DNA of 64,000 nucleotides from Caldilineaceae bacterium (GTDB taxonomy: Bacteria > Chloroflexota > Anaerolineae > Caldilineales > Caldilineaceae): positions 23,278-87,277 of the forward strand of contig JAGNDO010000017.1 of assembly GCA_018003515.1 (NCBI GenBank). Reading direction: 5' to 3'. Made by a program: the position numbers and the translations under genes. How positions within the stretch are numbered: the stretch's first letter is position 1; each line of letters begins with the position of its first letter. Positions 26,179-34,471 of this stretch are shown piece after piece. The notes below the pieces were generated by a model, which saw only the letters and a program-made list of their open reading frames with translations, did no database searches and had not been told where the DNA came from.

Positions 26179-26379
26179 ATGAAACTCAAAACAGTGATGA
26201 CCAGCAAGAACGTCACCCTTAACCAGCCTGCCCCGCGCCAGGTCGAAACCGGCCACGGCGGCCTGCCCGTGCGGACCAATCTTCGGGCAGGCAATTTATT
26301 GATCGGCACGGATAGCAATGGGGCAATGCCAACCGGACATCCGGTTGGACACGTCCACACACATGACGTAGAGGCATAA
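26179..26379 (+). CDS. Small peptide A3: putative ribosomal peptide precursor
   Basis: 66 residues with a clear ribosome-binding site (aaaaggatgcaag before the ATG). A polar N-terminal region leads to GGLPVRTNLRAGN (block at residues 28-38), then a tail with Gly, Asp, Asn, Thr and four His (HPVGHVHTHDVEA). The block matches A2 at 8 of 11 positions and A1 at 8 of 11, yet the tail is unrelated to theirs. The His-rich tail could bind metal, which is of interest beside a P-type ATPase gene. The gene stands directly in front of the second ABC exporter gene. Gene reality is well supported; the precursor role is inference. Confidence 0.7.
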   Translation: MKLKTVMTSKNVTLNQPAPRQVETGHGGLPVRTNLRAGNLLIGTDSNGAMPTGHPVGHVHTHDVEA

Positions 26380-26445
26380 ATACGCTACGCTCTCCATGCA
26401 CCGTAAAAAGCGCCAACGTGGTACCCGTATAGAACGCAAGAGCCT

Positions 26446-28596
26446 ATGACTGTAGACGAGTATACATGGCCCCTCTCCCAACTGGGAGAAGCAATAGCAG
26501 AACTGGGCCAGCGAGCCGGGCTTGTGTCCGCGGCCGGGTTTCCTGGCAGCCCGCCGCAAGTCTGCCATACAGACCCGGATGCCCTGGCCATCTGGCTGGG
26601 TCAGATCGCCGCTGGCCTGGGGCTGGAAACCGAAGCCGTGGAGACAAGCTACCCCGATATCGAAGCGCTCCTCTGCCACGGTCCGCCGGCGCTGCTACGT
26701 CTGCCGGGGACTGATCCCGGAGAATCATCCGGGCGCGGCGGATTTCTGGCCCTGATGGGCAGTCGGGGCGACCGGCTGCATGTGCTGGGGCCGGATGGCA
26801 AGAGCCATTGGGTCGCTGTCTCGGCGCTCCGCCAGCACCTCTGCGACCCTTGGGAAGCGCCCTTGGCGGTCGGGATCGATGCGTTGCTGGTCGCCGCCAA
26901 CATCCCGGCAGAGCGCCGGGAGAAAGTGCGTGGGGCCCTGCTGACGGAACAACTGGCGGATCAACATCTGACCGCCTGCTGGTTGCTGCGCACATCGCCC
27001 GGCACCAGTCTGTGGCAGCAGATACGCCAAAGTCACCTGCTGCGCTCGTTAACCGTGGCCTTTAGCGCCAATATTTTCTACCAGGTGCTGCTGCTCTTCT
27101 CCTGGATGATGATTGGCCAGGGCGCGTTGCAGGGGCACTTTGAATGGACGTGGTTATGGGCCTGGGCGCTGCTCCTGCTCTCCATGATTCCTGTTCAGCT
27201 CCTGATCGCCTGGGCGCAACAGCGGTTGACGTTGGAGGGGACGCTCCTCCTGCGCCAACGCTTGCTCTATGGGGCGTTGCGCATGGATCCTGAACTGGTG
27301 CGCCACGGGGGGGTGGGCTATTTCTTGGATCGTGTGCTTGACGTGGAGGCGTTGGAGAGCCTTGTGCTCTCCGGGGCCTTTGGCACCCTGTTGGCCGGGG
27401 TGCAGCTTGTCACCGCCGGGGTTGTACTCTATCTGGGCGTGGGCGGGGGGCTGCACGTGGCGCTGCTGCTCCTGGTTTTGCTCTATGTTCTGGGGGCAAG
27501 TTGGTTCTATTACCGCCGCTTCCAGACCTGGGACAGCGCCCATCGGGCCTTGTCCACGGATCTGGTGGAGCAGATGGTCGGCCACCGCACCCGGCTGGCC
27601 CAAGAAGCGCCCAGCCGTCGCCACGTCGACGAAGACCGGCTGTTGATGCGCTATCTCAAGGCATCCGAACGCCGGGATACCAGCCAACTCTTCTTGGGCA
27701 ACGCTGTGCCCCAAATTTGGCTGTTATTGGGATTGGCCCTATTAAGTTACAATATCGTCGTTGAACCAGCATCGGTGACAGCCCTGGCGGTGAGTGTGGG
27801 GGGCGTGCTGTTGGCGTGGCGGGCCTTGGGCCAGTTTATGCAGGGGGCATCCAACCTGGTGCGCGCCTTTGTCGCCTGGCAAGAGGTCGCCCCGATTGCC
27901 CAGGCCGCCGATGCTCCCCCGACAACAGCCGCGGATCCGGGGCTGGCGCTCCGATCCGCCCAACAGACGGCCACAAACGAACGCATGCCCCTGCTCACCG
28001 GCCATCAGATCAGCTTTCGCTATGCTGCCGACGATGCGCCTGTGTTGGCCAACTGTGACATTTCGATCTCTGTGGGCGACCGGCTGCTGCTGGAAGGGCC
28101 ATCGGGCGGAGGCAAGTCTACCCTGGCCGGTCTGCTGGCCGGGGTGCGCCAGCCGGACAACGGGCTGCTGTTGCTCAACGGCTACGATCAACAGACCCTT
28201 GGGGAAGAAAACTGGCGGCGGCAAGTGGTGCTGGCCCCGCAATTTCACGAAAATTTTGTCTTCACCGGCACCCTGGCCTTCAATCTGCTCATGGGCAGAG
28301 GGTGGCCACCCCAGGCCGAGGACATGCAGGAAGCCGACGAAGTCTGTCGGGAACTGGGGTTGGGGCCATTGCTGGATCGTATGCCCGGCGGGCTGATGCA
28401 GGAAGTGGGCGAGAGCGGCTGGCAGTTGTCCCATGGCGAGCGCAGCCGACTGTTCATGGCCCGGGCCCTGCTGCAACAGGCCAAGCTGCTGGTGTTGGAC
28501 GAGAGCTTCGCCGCCCTGGACCCAGACAGTTTGGAACAAGCCCTGCAATGCGTCTGGCGGCGTGCCCCCACCCTGGTGGTGATCGCCCATCCGTAG
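26446..28596 (+). CDS. ABC exporter with degenerate C39-like N-terminal domain
   Basis: 716 residues. The N-terminal 160 residues have the outline of a C39 peptidase (LPGTD ... GRGGFLALMGSRGDRLHVLG), but the catalytic Cys is absent and the His position appears to be Gly, so it cannot cleave. Membrane helices lie at about 195-450. The ATPase has Walker A LEGPSGGGKST near 549, an altered signature LSHGERSRL and Walker B LLVLDESFAALD. The chain ends seven residues into the H-loop (LVVIAHP), shorter than usual. It probably works with, or as a half partner of, the C39-active exporter at 8872-11649. Peptide-binding without cleavage is known for such dead domains. Weak ribosome-binding site. Confidence 0.82.
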   Translation: MTVDEYTWPLSQLGEAIAELGQRAGLVSAAGFPGSPPQVCHTDPDALAIWLGQIAAGLGLETEAVETSYPDIEALLCHGPPALLRLPGTDPGESSGRGGFLALMGSRGDRLHVLGPDGKSHWVAVSALRQHLCDPWEAPLAVGIDALLVAANIPAERREKVRGALLTEQLADQHLTACWLLRTSPGTSLWQQIRQSHLLRSLTVAFSANIFYQVLLLFSWMMIGQGALQGHFEWTWLWAWALLLLSMIPVQLLIAWAQQRLTLEGTLLLRQRLLYGALRMDPELVRHGGVGYFLDRVLDVEALESLVLSGAFGTLLAGVQLVTAGVVLYLGVGGGLHVALLLLVLLYVLGASWFYYRRFQTWDSAHRALSTDLVEQMVGHRTRLAQEAPSRRHVDEDRLLMRYLKASERRDTSQLFLGNAVPQIWLLLGLALLSYNIVVEPASVTALAVSVGGVLLAWRALGQFMQGASNLVRAFVAWQEVAPIAQAADAPPTTAADPGLALRSAQQTATNERMPLLTGHQISFRYAADDAPVLANCDISISVGDRLLLEGPSGGGKSTLAGLLAGVRQPDNGLLLLNGYDQQTLGEENWRRQVVLAPQFHENFVFTGTLAFNLLMGRGWPPQAEDMQEADEVCRELGLGPLLDRMPGGLMQEVGESGWQLSHGERSRLFMARALLQQAKLLVLDESFAALDPDSLEQALQCVWRRAPTLVVIAHP

Positions 28597-28615
28597 GAGA
28601 TAGGGGAGGAATACC

Positions 28616-29005
28616 ATGAGCTTCGCACTACTTCTGGCCGCAGCCATTGCCGTGGGCATATCGACAAAAGTGGGTCTTGATCGGCACCGCCCGGCCCACA
28701 GTTGGCTGACGGCATCGGCTGCCCCCTTGGCCCAACCCAGCAGGAGAGCGGACCCAATGGTCGGGCAGATAGCCGGGCAGATGGTCGGGCAGATCGTCAT
28801 GGACCGTCTGGAACAGATCAACGGGGTCGAGCCGCTCTTTGCCCGGCGGCTAAACCAGTCCGGCATTTTGACCTATGCAGAGATGGCGGCCCTCTCGCCG
28901 GCAGCCCTGCAATCCACCGTGGCGCCGGATGGCCCCTTCAATCTGCCCACGGAGCAATGGTTGGCCCAGGCTCGTCGCCTGGCAAAGGGAGTTGAAAGTC
29001 TATGA
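28616..29005 (+). CDS. Small membrane-anchored protein with helix-hairpin-helix-like motif
   Basis: 129 residues, strong Shine-Dalgarno ggggagga. A short hydrophobic N-terminus (FALLLAAAIAVGIS) precedes a linker with repeated VGQIAGQMVGQIV. The C-terminal half LEQINGVEPLFARRLNQSGI then LTYAEMAALSPAAL is typical of HhH domains that often bind DNA but also serve as general interaction modules. The end overlaps the ParA gene start by 4 bases, so the two are translationally coupled. Function unknown; it may link ParA to the membrane. Confidence 0.6.
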   Translation: MSFALLLAAAIAVGISTKVGLDRHRPAHSWLTASAAPLAQPSRRADPMVGQIAGQMVGQIVMDRLEQINGVEPLFARRLNQSGILTYAEMAALSPAALQSTVAPDGPFNLPTEQWLAQARRLAKGVESL

Positions 29006-29751
29006 CACAGATTGTCGCAGTGATCAGCCACAAAGGGGGCACGGGCAAAACCTCCCTTGTCCAAAACCTGGCCCATGAGCTGGGCCGCACCCGGCGCGTC
29101 TTGGCCGTGGACCTGGACTCCCAATCCAACCTGACCATCGGCTCTGGGCTTGAGCTGCTGGACGAGAGACCGACAGTTCTTCAGGCCATGCACACGCCCG
29201 CCACGACCGGCGATTCATTGATCCAAACAGGAAACTATTGGCTGCTCCCCGCCAGCCTGGATCTGGCGCTGGCCGACCAGCAGTTCGCCGGTCACTACGA
29301 CCGCAACGACAAGCTGAAGGATGCCCTGGACCAGGTGGCAGAGCGCTTTGACGTGATTCTGATCGACGGGCCGCCCAATCTGGGCTTTTTCGCCTTCAAC
29401 GCCCTGACTGCGGCCACCCAAGTATTGGTGCCTCTGCAATGCCAACCCTACGCCTTCCGCGCCCTGGATGGCACGCTGCAATTGATCGATCTGGTGCGCA
29501 AGGGCAACCGTACCTTGCATTTACAGGCAATCGTCTTGACCATGTATGATCGACGGGTGACATTGACCGCTTCGGTAGAGGACGCGGCCCGCCAGCGCTT
29601 TGGCGATCGGGTCTCCCAAACCGTGATTCCGGTCAATATTGCGATTGCCGAAGCCACCCTGGACGGCGTCCCCGTGGCGGTCTACGATCCCCGGTCTGCC
29701 GGTGCCCTGGCCTATGCAAATCTGGCACAGGAGTTGTTCCATGACAACTAA
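29002..29751 (+). CDS. parA: ParA/Soj-family ATPase
   Basis: 249 residues. The deviant Walker A HKGGTGKTSL with its signature Lys, Walker A' AVDLDSQSNLT and Walker B VILIDGPPNLG identify the ParA/MinD superfamily. Members position plasmids, chromosomes or protein assemblies by forming nucleoid- or membrane-bound gradients. No ParB-like gene with an HTH/ParB fold is seen, and no plasmid replication gene either. Orphan ParA proteins are known to place carboxysomes, chemoreceptor clusters and secretion machines. Here it is translationally coupled to neighbours on both sides, which suggests a role in placing the cluster's own machinery. Confidence 0.87.
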   Translation: MTQIVAVISHKGGTGKTSLVQNLAHELGRTRRVLAVDLDSQSNLTIGSGLELLDERPTVLQAMHTPATTGDSLIQTGNYWLLPASLDLALADQQFAGHYDRNDKLKDALDQVAERFDVILIDGPPNLGFFAFNALTAATQVLVPLQCQPYAFRALDGTLQLIDLVRKGNRTLHLQAIVLTMYDRRVTLTASVEDAARQRFGDRVSQTVIPVNIAIAEATLDGVPVAVYDPRSAGALAYANLAQELFHDN

Positions 29752-30010
29752 AAAAGAGCAGTTGAACGCTAAATTGGAAAGCTGGACCGATCAGGCCAGC
29801 CTGACCAAAGGACAGCCCACGACCGCTACAGAAGCAGCCCCCTTGGCAGAAGATCTCCCACACCGCACGGTCTATACGGCGGAGCGGGGGCTGCTGGACC
29901 GTATTGACGCGGCTGCCGAGCAGGGTGCCCTGAGCCAATCCCAGGTGATCGGGCAATTGTTGACCTGGGCGCTGGACCAGGTGGACGCGGGGCTGCATCA
30001 CTTGGCGTGA
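29741..30010 (+). CDS. Small ParA-partner-like protein
   Basis: 89 residues starting inside the ParA stop region (11-base overlap). A Lys/Glu-rich, disordered N-terminal half is followed by an amphipathic helical end (RGLLDRIDAAAEQGALSQSQ and VIGQLLTWALDQVD). The size, overlap and basic disordered N-terminus are features seen in small ParA activators (ParB- or McdB-like adaptors), which stimulate ATP hydrolysis through a Lys/Arg near the N-terminus. I cannot name a family. Confidence 0.55.
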   Translation: MTTKKEQLNAKLESWTDQASLTKGQPTTATEAAPLAEDLPHRTVYTAERGLLDRIDAAAEQGALSQSQVIGQLLTWALDQVDAGLHHLA

Positions 30011-30030
30011 CACAAACGGTTATGCCAAGC

Positions 30031-30140
30031 CACCCCCTCCCAACCTCCCCCAGATTGGGGGAGGAGCCGGATCGCCGTAAGGCAAATGGCCACTAACCTA
30101 GCACTGTCCCCTCCCCAATCTGGGAAGGGTTAGGGTGAGG
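30031..30140. repeat. Inverted repeat of the 'cctcccccagattgggggagg' type
   Basis: A left arm with cccccagattgggg (itself a small hairpin) and a right arm with ccctccccaatctgggaa are nearly complementary. They are separated by about 40 bases. It may act as terminator of the ParA operon and is similar to short dispersed repeats common in filamentous bacteria. No gene in this interval. Confidence 0.65.
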
Positions 30141-30183
30141 TTGGTAGCTACCTTTTTTGAACGAAAGCCCAAAGGATACACGG

Positions 30184-31956
30184 ATGGAAAACACCACCTT
30201 TATTGGCCCGTCACGGCTGGAAATCTTACGCCAAGGGTTGGCGGGATTGATCGGCGGCGTGGGTCAGGTCATCACCCGGCAGACCCGGCCGGCCTTGGCC
30301 GACTCCAACCGGGCCCTGGCCCTGTCCACCGCATCCCTGGGGTTGACCGCCGCCGGGGCCATCACCATGCAGCCCTTGCTCCTTGTGGCCGGTGTGCCCT
30401 TTGTGCTTTATGTCTATGCTCCGGCCTTCCGGTCCACCTTTCGCACCCTGCGCAAACGCAACCCGATTGACGGCTCCGTGCTGGACGCCACCCGCATGGC
30501 CGTCTGCGTGGTGATGGGCTATTACGGCACGGGGGTGGCCAACGCGATGCTCTATTCCCTCAGCCAACGTGTGCTGGCCCAGAGCGAGGATGACTTTGAA
30601 GAGAGCCTGAATCAACTTCTGGGCTTGCAGAGCAGCGATGCCTGGGCCTTTGTGGATGGGGTGGAGATGCGGACTGGGTTCGACAAAATCACCAGCGGCC
30701 AAATTCTGGTGGTCAATGCGGGGGATCTGCTGCCTGCCTCCGGGACGGTTCTCTATGGGTTGGCCCAGGTGGACCAGCGGCTGGCATCGGGGGATGTGAT
30801 CCCGGTTGAAAAGCGGGCCGGGGATGGGGTGCTCATGGCCAGCCGGGTGATCTCCGGTCAGCTTGCCGTGACCGTTGACGACAGCCCGGACCGGCTGGAT
30901 CTGAGCGCGGTGCGGGAGATCCTGCGCCAAGCCGTGCTGGGCAAGACCTTTGTCCAGCAGGTGGGTGAGGCAAACGGCCGACGGGCGGCTCCCCTTTCCT
31001 TTCTGACCTTTTTCCTGACCATCCCCTGGCTGGGGGCCAACCGGGCGGCCTCCTTTCTGTGTACCTCGTTTGGCGGCAACATGCGCCTGTTGGGGCCGGT
31101 GGGGATTCGCCACACCATTCAGCAGGCGGCCCAGGAAGGTATTCTGATCAAAGAGGGTCGGGCGCTGGAGCTGGCCAATTTTGTCAACACCCTGGTGATC
31201 GATGGCCGCATGTTGTTGGACTCTTCCGTGGAGATCTACGCCAGGGAGATTGTCCAGGCCCTGCGCCAGCGCAATTGGCAGGCCAGCGGTCTCTTTGGCC
31301 GCCCCTTCGCCGTCTATGTGCTGGCCGACAAAGCGTACCCCGGATTGCAGGAAGCCGCCGCCATCATCGGGGCCGAGGAGCTCTTTGTCGAACCCTTGGC
31401 GATTGGCCGGGCCGCCATCATGGACACCCTGCAACGCAGCGGGCGGGCCATCTGCTATGTGGGCAGCGGACAGGACGACGGCCCGGTGATGGAAAAAGCA
31501 GTGGTCAGCGTAGCTCTGGGTGGTGCCCTCTCCGCCCCCAGTAGCCCGGCCCAGATCATCTTTGTGGAGAAGAGCCTGGCCCCTCTGCTCACGTTTTTCG
31601 AGCTTTCCACCCGTTTCTTGGACAAAGAGCGCTTCAGCCTGCTCACACCGGTGATGATGGACATGACCGATATTGCCACCACCCTGCTGATCCATTTCGG
31701 GCTGATCTACTCGACTTTTTTCAACTATGGCAGCCTTTTGCTCAGCCTGCGCAATGCGCGCACCCCAAAGGTGCGGCGCATGGACCAGCCCGAACCGGCC
31801 AGAACCGTGGCGATCGTGCCGATCAAGGCCAAACCTGTCGCAGATCCTCAGCCAGAATCCAAGGTGGGGAAAAGCCCAGGAGCCACGCCAAAACCGAGCT
31901 TTTCTGACCGATGGCTGGGGCGCAAAAAGGCGGGGCCATCGTGGCTTGCCGCATAA
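30184..31956 (+). CDS. P-type ATPase paralogue lacking catalytic residues
   Basis: 590 residues from the ATG at 30184 (a TTG at 30157 is in frame). The fold order of the complete pump at 23843 is kept, including the actuator region ILVVNAGDLLPASGTVL and membrane helices. The active motifs are gone, however: TGE became ASG in RLASGDVIPV, DKTGT became DGRML (Asp340 kept, Lys-Thr-Gly-Thr lost) and GDGIND became GSGQDDG. The open frame is intact and well formed, so it is probably a maintained pseudo-ATPase, for example a partner or sensor subunit, not a decaying gene. A C-terminal tail of about 60 residues is Pro/Lys-rich. The next gene encodes an SPFH membrane protein. Confidence 0.8.
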   Translation: MENTTFIGPSRLEILRQGLAGLIGGVGQVITRQTRPALADSNRALALSTASLGLTAAGAITMQPLLLVAGVPFVLYVYAPAFRSTFRTLRKRNPIDGSVLDATRMAVCVVMGYYGTGVANAMLYSLSQRVLAQSEDDFEESLNQLLGLQSSDAWAFVDGVEMRTGFDKITSGQILVVNAGDLLPASGTVLYGLAQVDQRLASGDVIPVEKRAGDGVLMASRVISGQLAVTVDDSPDRLDLSAVREILRQAVLGKTFVQQVGEANGRRAAPLSFLTFFLTIPWLGANRAASFLCTSFGGNMRLLGPVGIRHTIQQAAQEGILIKEGRALELANFVNTLVIDGRMLLDSSVEIYAREIVQALRQRNWQASGLFGRPFAVYVLADKAYPGLQEAAAIIGAEELFVEPLAIGRAAIMDTLQRSGRAICYVGSGQDDGPVMEKAVVSVALGGALSAPSSPAQIIFVEKSLAPLLTFFELSTRFLDKERFSLLTPVMMDMTDIATTLLIHFGLIYSTFFNYGSLLLSLRNARTPKVRRMDQPEPARTVAIVPIKAKPVADPQPESKVGKSPGATPKPSFSDRWLGRKKAGPSWLAA

Positions 31957-31998
31957 TTCGACCGAATTTGCCTATTTCATCAATCGAGAATCCTAACT

Positions 31999-33051
31999 AT
32001 GGTTCAAAACAACATCGATCTTATCCTCAATGTGGCCGCCAAAGTGGGTTGGGCCCTCTTTGCCATCTACGCCATCACGTTTTTTCTGGTAGCCGTGCGC
32101 AAGTCCGGGTGGGCGCCAGCGGTGATCCGGCTCTTCTCCTTCCGGGTGCTGCTCCCCCTGATGCTGGCCCTGGGCATCCAACTGCTCAGTATGGCCATTG
32201 TCTTTGTGCTGCCCCAACAGGTCGGGGTGATCGTCTCGGTCATCTCTCCCGGCGGCGTGCGACCCCAGCCTGTGCGCGCTGGATTGCACTGGATCATCCC
32301 GTTTTTGGAACAGGATATAATGTATCCCATCTCCTGGCAGACCTACACCATGTCCAGCACCCCTGGGGAGGGGGTGCGCCTGACCGATGACTCCATCCGC
32401 TCCCGTACCAGCGACGGCCAGGAGGTGAGCCTGGACTGTTCGATCATCTTCCGGCTGGACCAAGACCAGGCGGTGACTGTGCATGTGGACTGGCAAGAGC
32501 GCTATGCCGAGGATTTTGTGCGGCCTGTGGTGCGGGCGATTGTGCGCCGCCAGGTCTCCCAGTTCACGGCCCGAGAGGTGAACAGTTCGGCCCGCACGGA
32601 TCTGGAGGCTGCGCTTGACCGCATTCTGGCCCAGGAGTTTAACGATAAGGGGCTGGTGCTGGATCAATTCCTGCTGCGGGACATTGCCTTTACCCCAGAG
32701 TATTCGGACGCGGTAGAGAGCAAGCAGGTGGCGTTGGAAGGCCAGGCTCAGACCGAATACGAAGCCCAGCAGATGCGCAACCTGGCTACGGGCCGGGCCG
32801 ACGCCATCGAGATCGAAGCCAACGCCAAGGCCGCCGCCCTCGACGTGATCGGGGTGGCCTTGAGCGAGAATCGGGACTTGATCACCTATGAATATGTGCA
32901 GAAACTGTCGCCCAACATCAAGGTGATGTTGGTGCCCAGCAGTTCGCCGCTCATCCTCTCCCTCCCCGACATGGGGATCACGGACGAATTAACGGCCACA
33001 GAATCGATCAGCGGGACCATGCCGATTACGACGACCGTCACAACGCCCTAA
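31999..33051 (+). CDS. SPFH/band-7 (prohibitin-like) membrane protein
   Basis: 350 residues. Two N-terminal membrane segments (VGWALFAIYAITFFLVAV and LPLMLALGIQLLSMAIVFVL) precede the band-7 domain. That domain is recognised by GVIVSVISPGGVRPQPVRAG, the LHWIIPFLEQ step and the long helix EYDAVESKQVALEGQAQTEY-like region with many Ala and Glu. Band-7 proteins form oligomeric scaffolds that organise membrane proteases and transporters. It lies 42 bases after the dead P-type ATPase gene, so a scaffold for that membrane complex is a reasonable hypothesis. Confidence 0.85.
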   Translation: MVQNNIDLILNVAAKVGWALFAIYAITFFLVAVRKSGWAPAVIRLFSFRVLLPLMLALGIQLLSMAIVFVLPQQVGVIVSVISPGGVRPQPVRAGLHWIIPFLEQDIMYPISWQTYTMSSTPGEGVRLTDDSIRSRTSDGQEVSLDCSIIFRLDQDQAVTVHVDWQERYAEDFVRPVVRAIVRRQVSQFTAREVNSSARTDLEAALDRILAQEFNDKGLVLDQFLLRDIAFTPEYSDAVESKQVALEGQAQTEYEAQQMRNLATGRADAIEIEANAKAAALDVIGVALSENRDLITYEYVQKLSPNIKVMLVPSSSPLILSLPDMGITDELTATESISGTMPITTTVTTP

Positions 33052-33170
33052 CCTGGCTCGGCGCAAACCAGATCCCCATCAAATCAGCCTTGATGAAACA
33101 TCAGTCTGGCATAGCCAGCGCCAATCAACCACGAAGATGCGAAATAGGAAGCAAACCAAGGAGAAACAAA

Positions 33171-34079
33171 ATGGATCCAATTAGTCTGGTTGTTTTCATC
33201 GTTTTGATCGGCGGCGCGTCGATCTATCTGGACCGCAAGTGGCAAGTCCGCAAGCTGTTGAAGGCCGAACCGGCCCCGGAAGACGAAAGTCCCGCGGCAG
33301 AAGGGGCAGGGGCAGAGGGGGCAGGGGCAGAAGCCCAAGGGGACGCTGCCTCGTTTCTGTCCCGCACCTCAAACCGGGCTCTGGCCCTGGGCAGCCAGGC
33401 CGTGGATCGAGCCAAAGTCCTGGGCGTCCAGGCCAGCAGCCAAACCAAGGCATTGGGGGCGCAGGCCGCGGGTCAAGCCCAATCCCTGCGGGAGCGATTC
33501 CCCGTAGCCTCCAAGGAGTCACCCTTGCCCACAGAGTTCCGCACCTGGGTGATGGCGGCCGCCGGAGACGACGCCGATCTGAAGAGGTGGCTGTCGGGGC
33601 TTGGCGACGAGCAGTTTGCCGACTTCACCGGCCATGTGGACACCTTCTGCATCAGTGTGGGGTTTGAACTGGCCTGGCTGGTCAACGGAGAGTTCGACAA
33701 GATGCCCGGCTTGGTCGCCAATGCCGCCCAGGTGGTCACCAACTATTGCCGCTCTTGCGCCCAGGCCGCCGCGGCCCAGATTGAACTCAACGGCTTCCGG
33801 GACTATCGAGACTATCTGCAAAGCCCCGACAGCCGCAAGGGACGGGTCTATGGAGAGAAGCTTCTCGATCACCTGCTTGCGGCCGGCATGACCACGGTCT
33901 CCCTCTCCGATTTCCTGGGAGTGTCGGCCAAAACCAAACAGGAGCATGTCTTGCAGGCCATCCAGTCCGCCGCCGAGAAGAACCCGACTGCCTTCAATCG
34001 GGCGCTGATCGCCCTGAGCGCAGCCGAACCCAGCCCTGCACCCCAGGCCGAACCGACGCCTGCGGCCGCTGCGGCCTGA
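33171..34079 (+). CDS. Uncharacterised membrane-anchored protein with an Ala/Glu-rich linker
   Basis: 302 residues from the ATG after aaggagaaac. One N-terminal helix (PISLVVFIVLIGGASIYL) is followed by a charged linker with repeats of AEGAGAEGAGAEAQG, a run of about 50 residues with periodic LGxQAxxQxKAL (apolipoprotein-like amphipathic repeats) and a helical domain (about 130-280) of unknown family. It ends in a Pro/Ala tail. A strong hairpin follows, so it closes the transcription unit that begins with the dead P-type ATPase and SPFH genes. A role at the membrane beside SPFH is likely but unproven. Confidence 0.6.
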   Translation: MDPISLVVFIVLIGGASIYLDRKWQVRKLLKAEPAPEDESPAAEGAGAEGAGAEAQGDAASFLSRTSNRALALGSQAVDRAKVLGVQASSQTKALGAQAAGQAQSLRERFPVASKESPLPTEFRTWVMAAAGDDADLKRWLSGLGDEQFADFTGHVDTFCISVGFELAWLVNGEFDKMPGLVANAAQVVTNYCRSCAQAAAAQIELNGFRDYRDYLQSPDSRKGRVYGEKLLDHLLAAGMTTVSLSDFLGVSAKTKQEHVLQAIQSAAEKNPTAFNRALIALSAAEPSPAPQAEPTPAAAAA

Positions 34080-34096
34080 CTTTGATCCAAAATCGG

Positions 34097-34138
34097 CCAG
34101 GGGGATGGCGTGCCGATCGGCGCACGCCATCCCCCTGG
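34097..34138 (+). terminator. Strong hairpin terminator
   Basis: ccagggggatggcgtgc pairs perfectly with its complement over 17 bases around a short loop, with a C/T-rich tail. It lies 18 bases after the stop of the preceding gene. Confidence 0.8.
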
Positions 34139-34146
34139 CTTTCCCC

Positions 34147-34301
34147 CTAGTACAGCCCAGCGGAAGGTAGTCCAGGATATAATGCTCTAGCCCGGTCCGT
34201 GACCGGGCGGGTCTACACGATCTTCTGCGGCAACCCCGCCCGGTCACGGACCGGGCTAGAGCGCAGGTTTTCCCAGAGTTATTTGCGCCGACCTGTACTA
34301 G
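34147..34301. repeat. Inverted-repeat element family 1 (155 bp, copy at 34 kb)
   Basis: Begins ctagtacagcccagcgg and ends cgacctgtactag, so the ends are complementary over ctagtacag. It contains the same hairpin around tctacacgatcttctgcgg as the copies at 18.5 and 57.5 kb. The full length is exactly that of the 57491-57645 copy. Confidence 0.85.
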
Positions 34302-34417
34302 TGTTCTGTCACCGCTGATTTGATGGATTGTGGAGTCGGGCATCCTCAGATGCCCGCCGTTCGCATCTGAGGATGCGAACTCCTCAATTCCATCATTTGA
34401 ACGTTGACGGGACACTA
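34299..34417. repeat. Hairpin element with core 'catctgaggatgc' (copy 3, with end repeats)
   Basis: Begins tagtgttctgtcaccgctga and ends cgttgacgggacacta, giving terminal inverted repeats TAGTGTyCyGTCA. Inside, gggcatcctcagatgccc and the catctgaggatgc stem are present. It overlaps the last bases of the family-1 element, as if inserted at its end. Confidence 0.75.
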
Positions 34418-34471
34418 GGCTTTATCTAAACGGTTTATCTAAACGGTTTATCTGAACGGCATTGAGGCATC

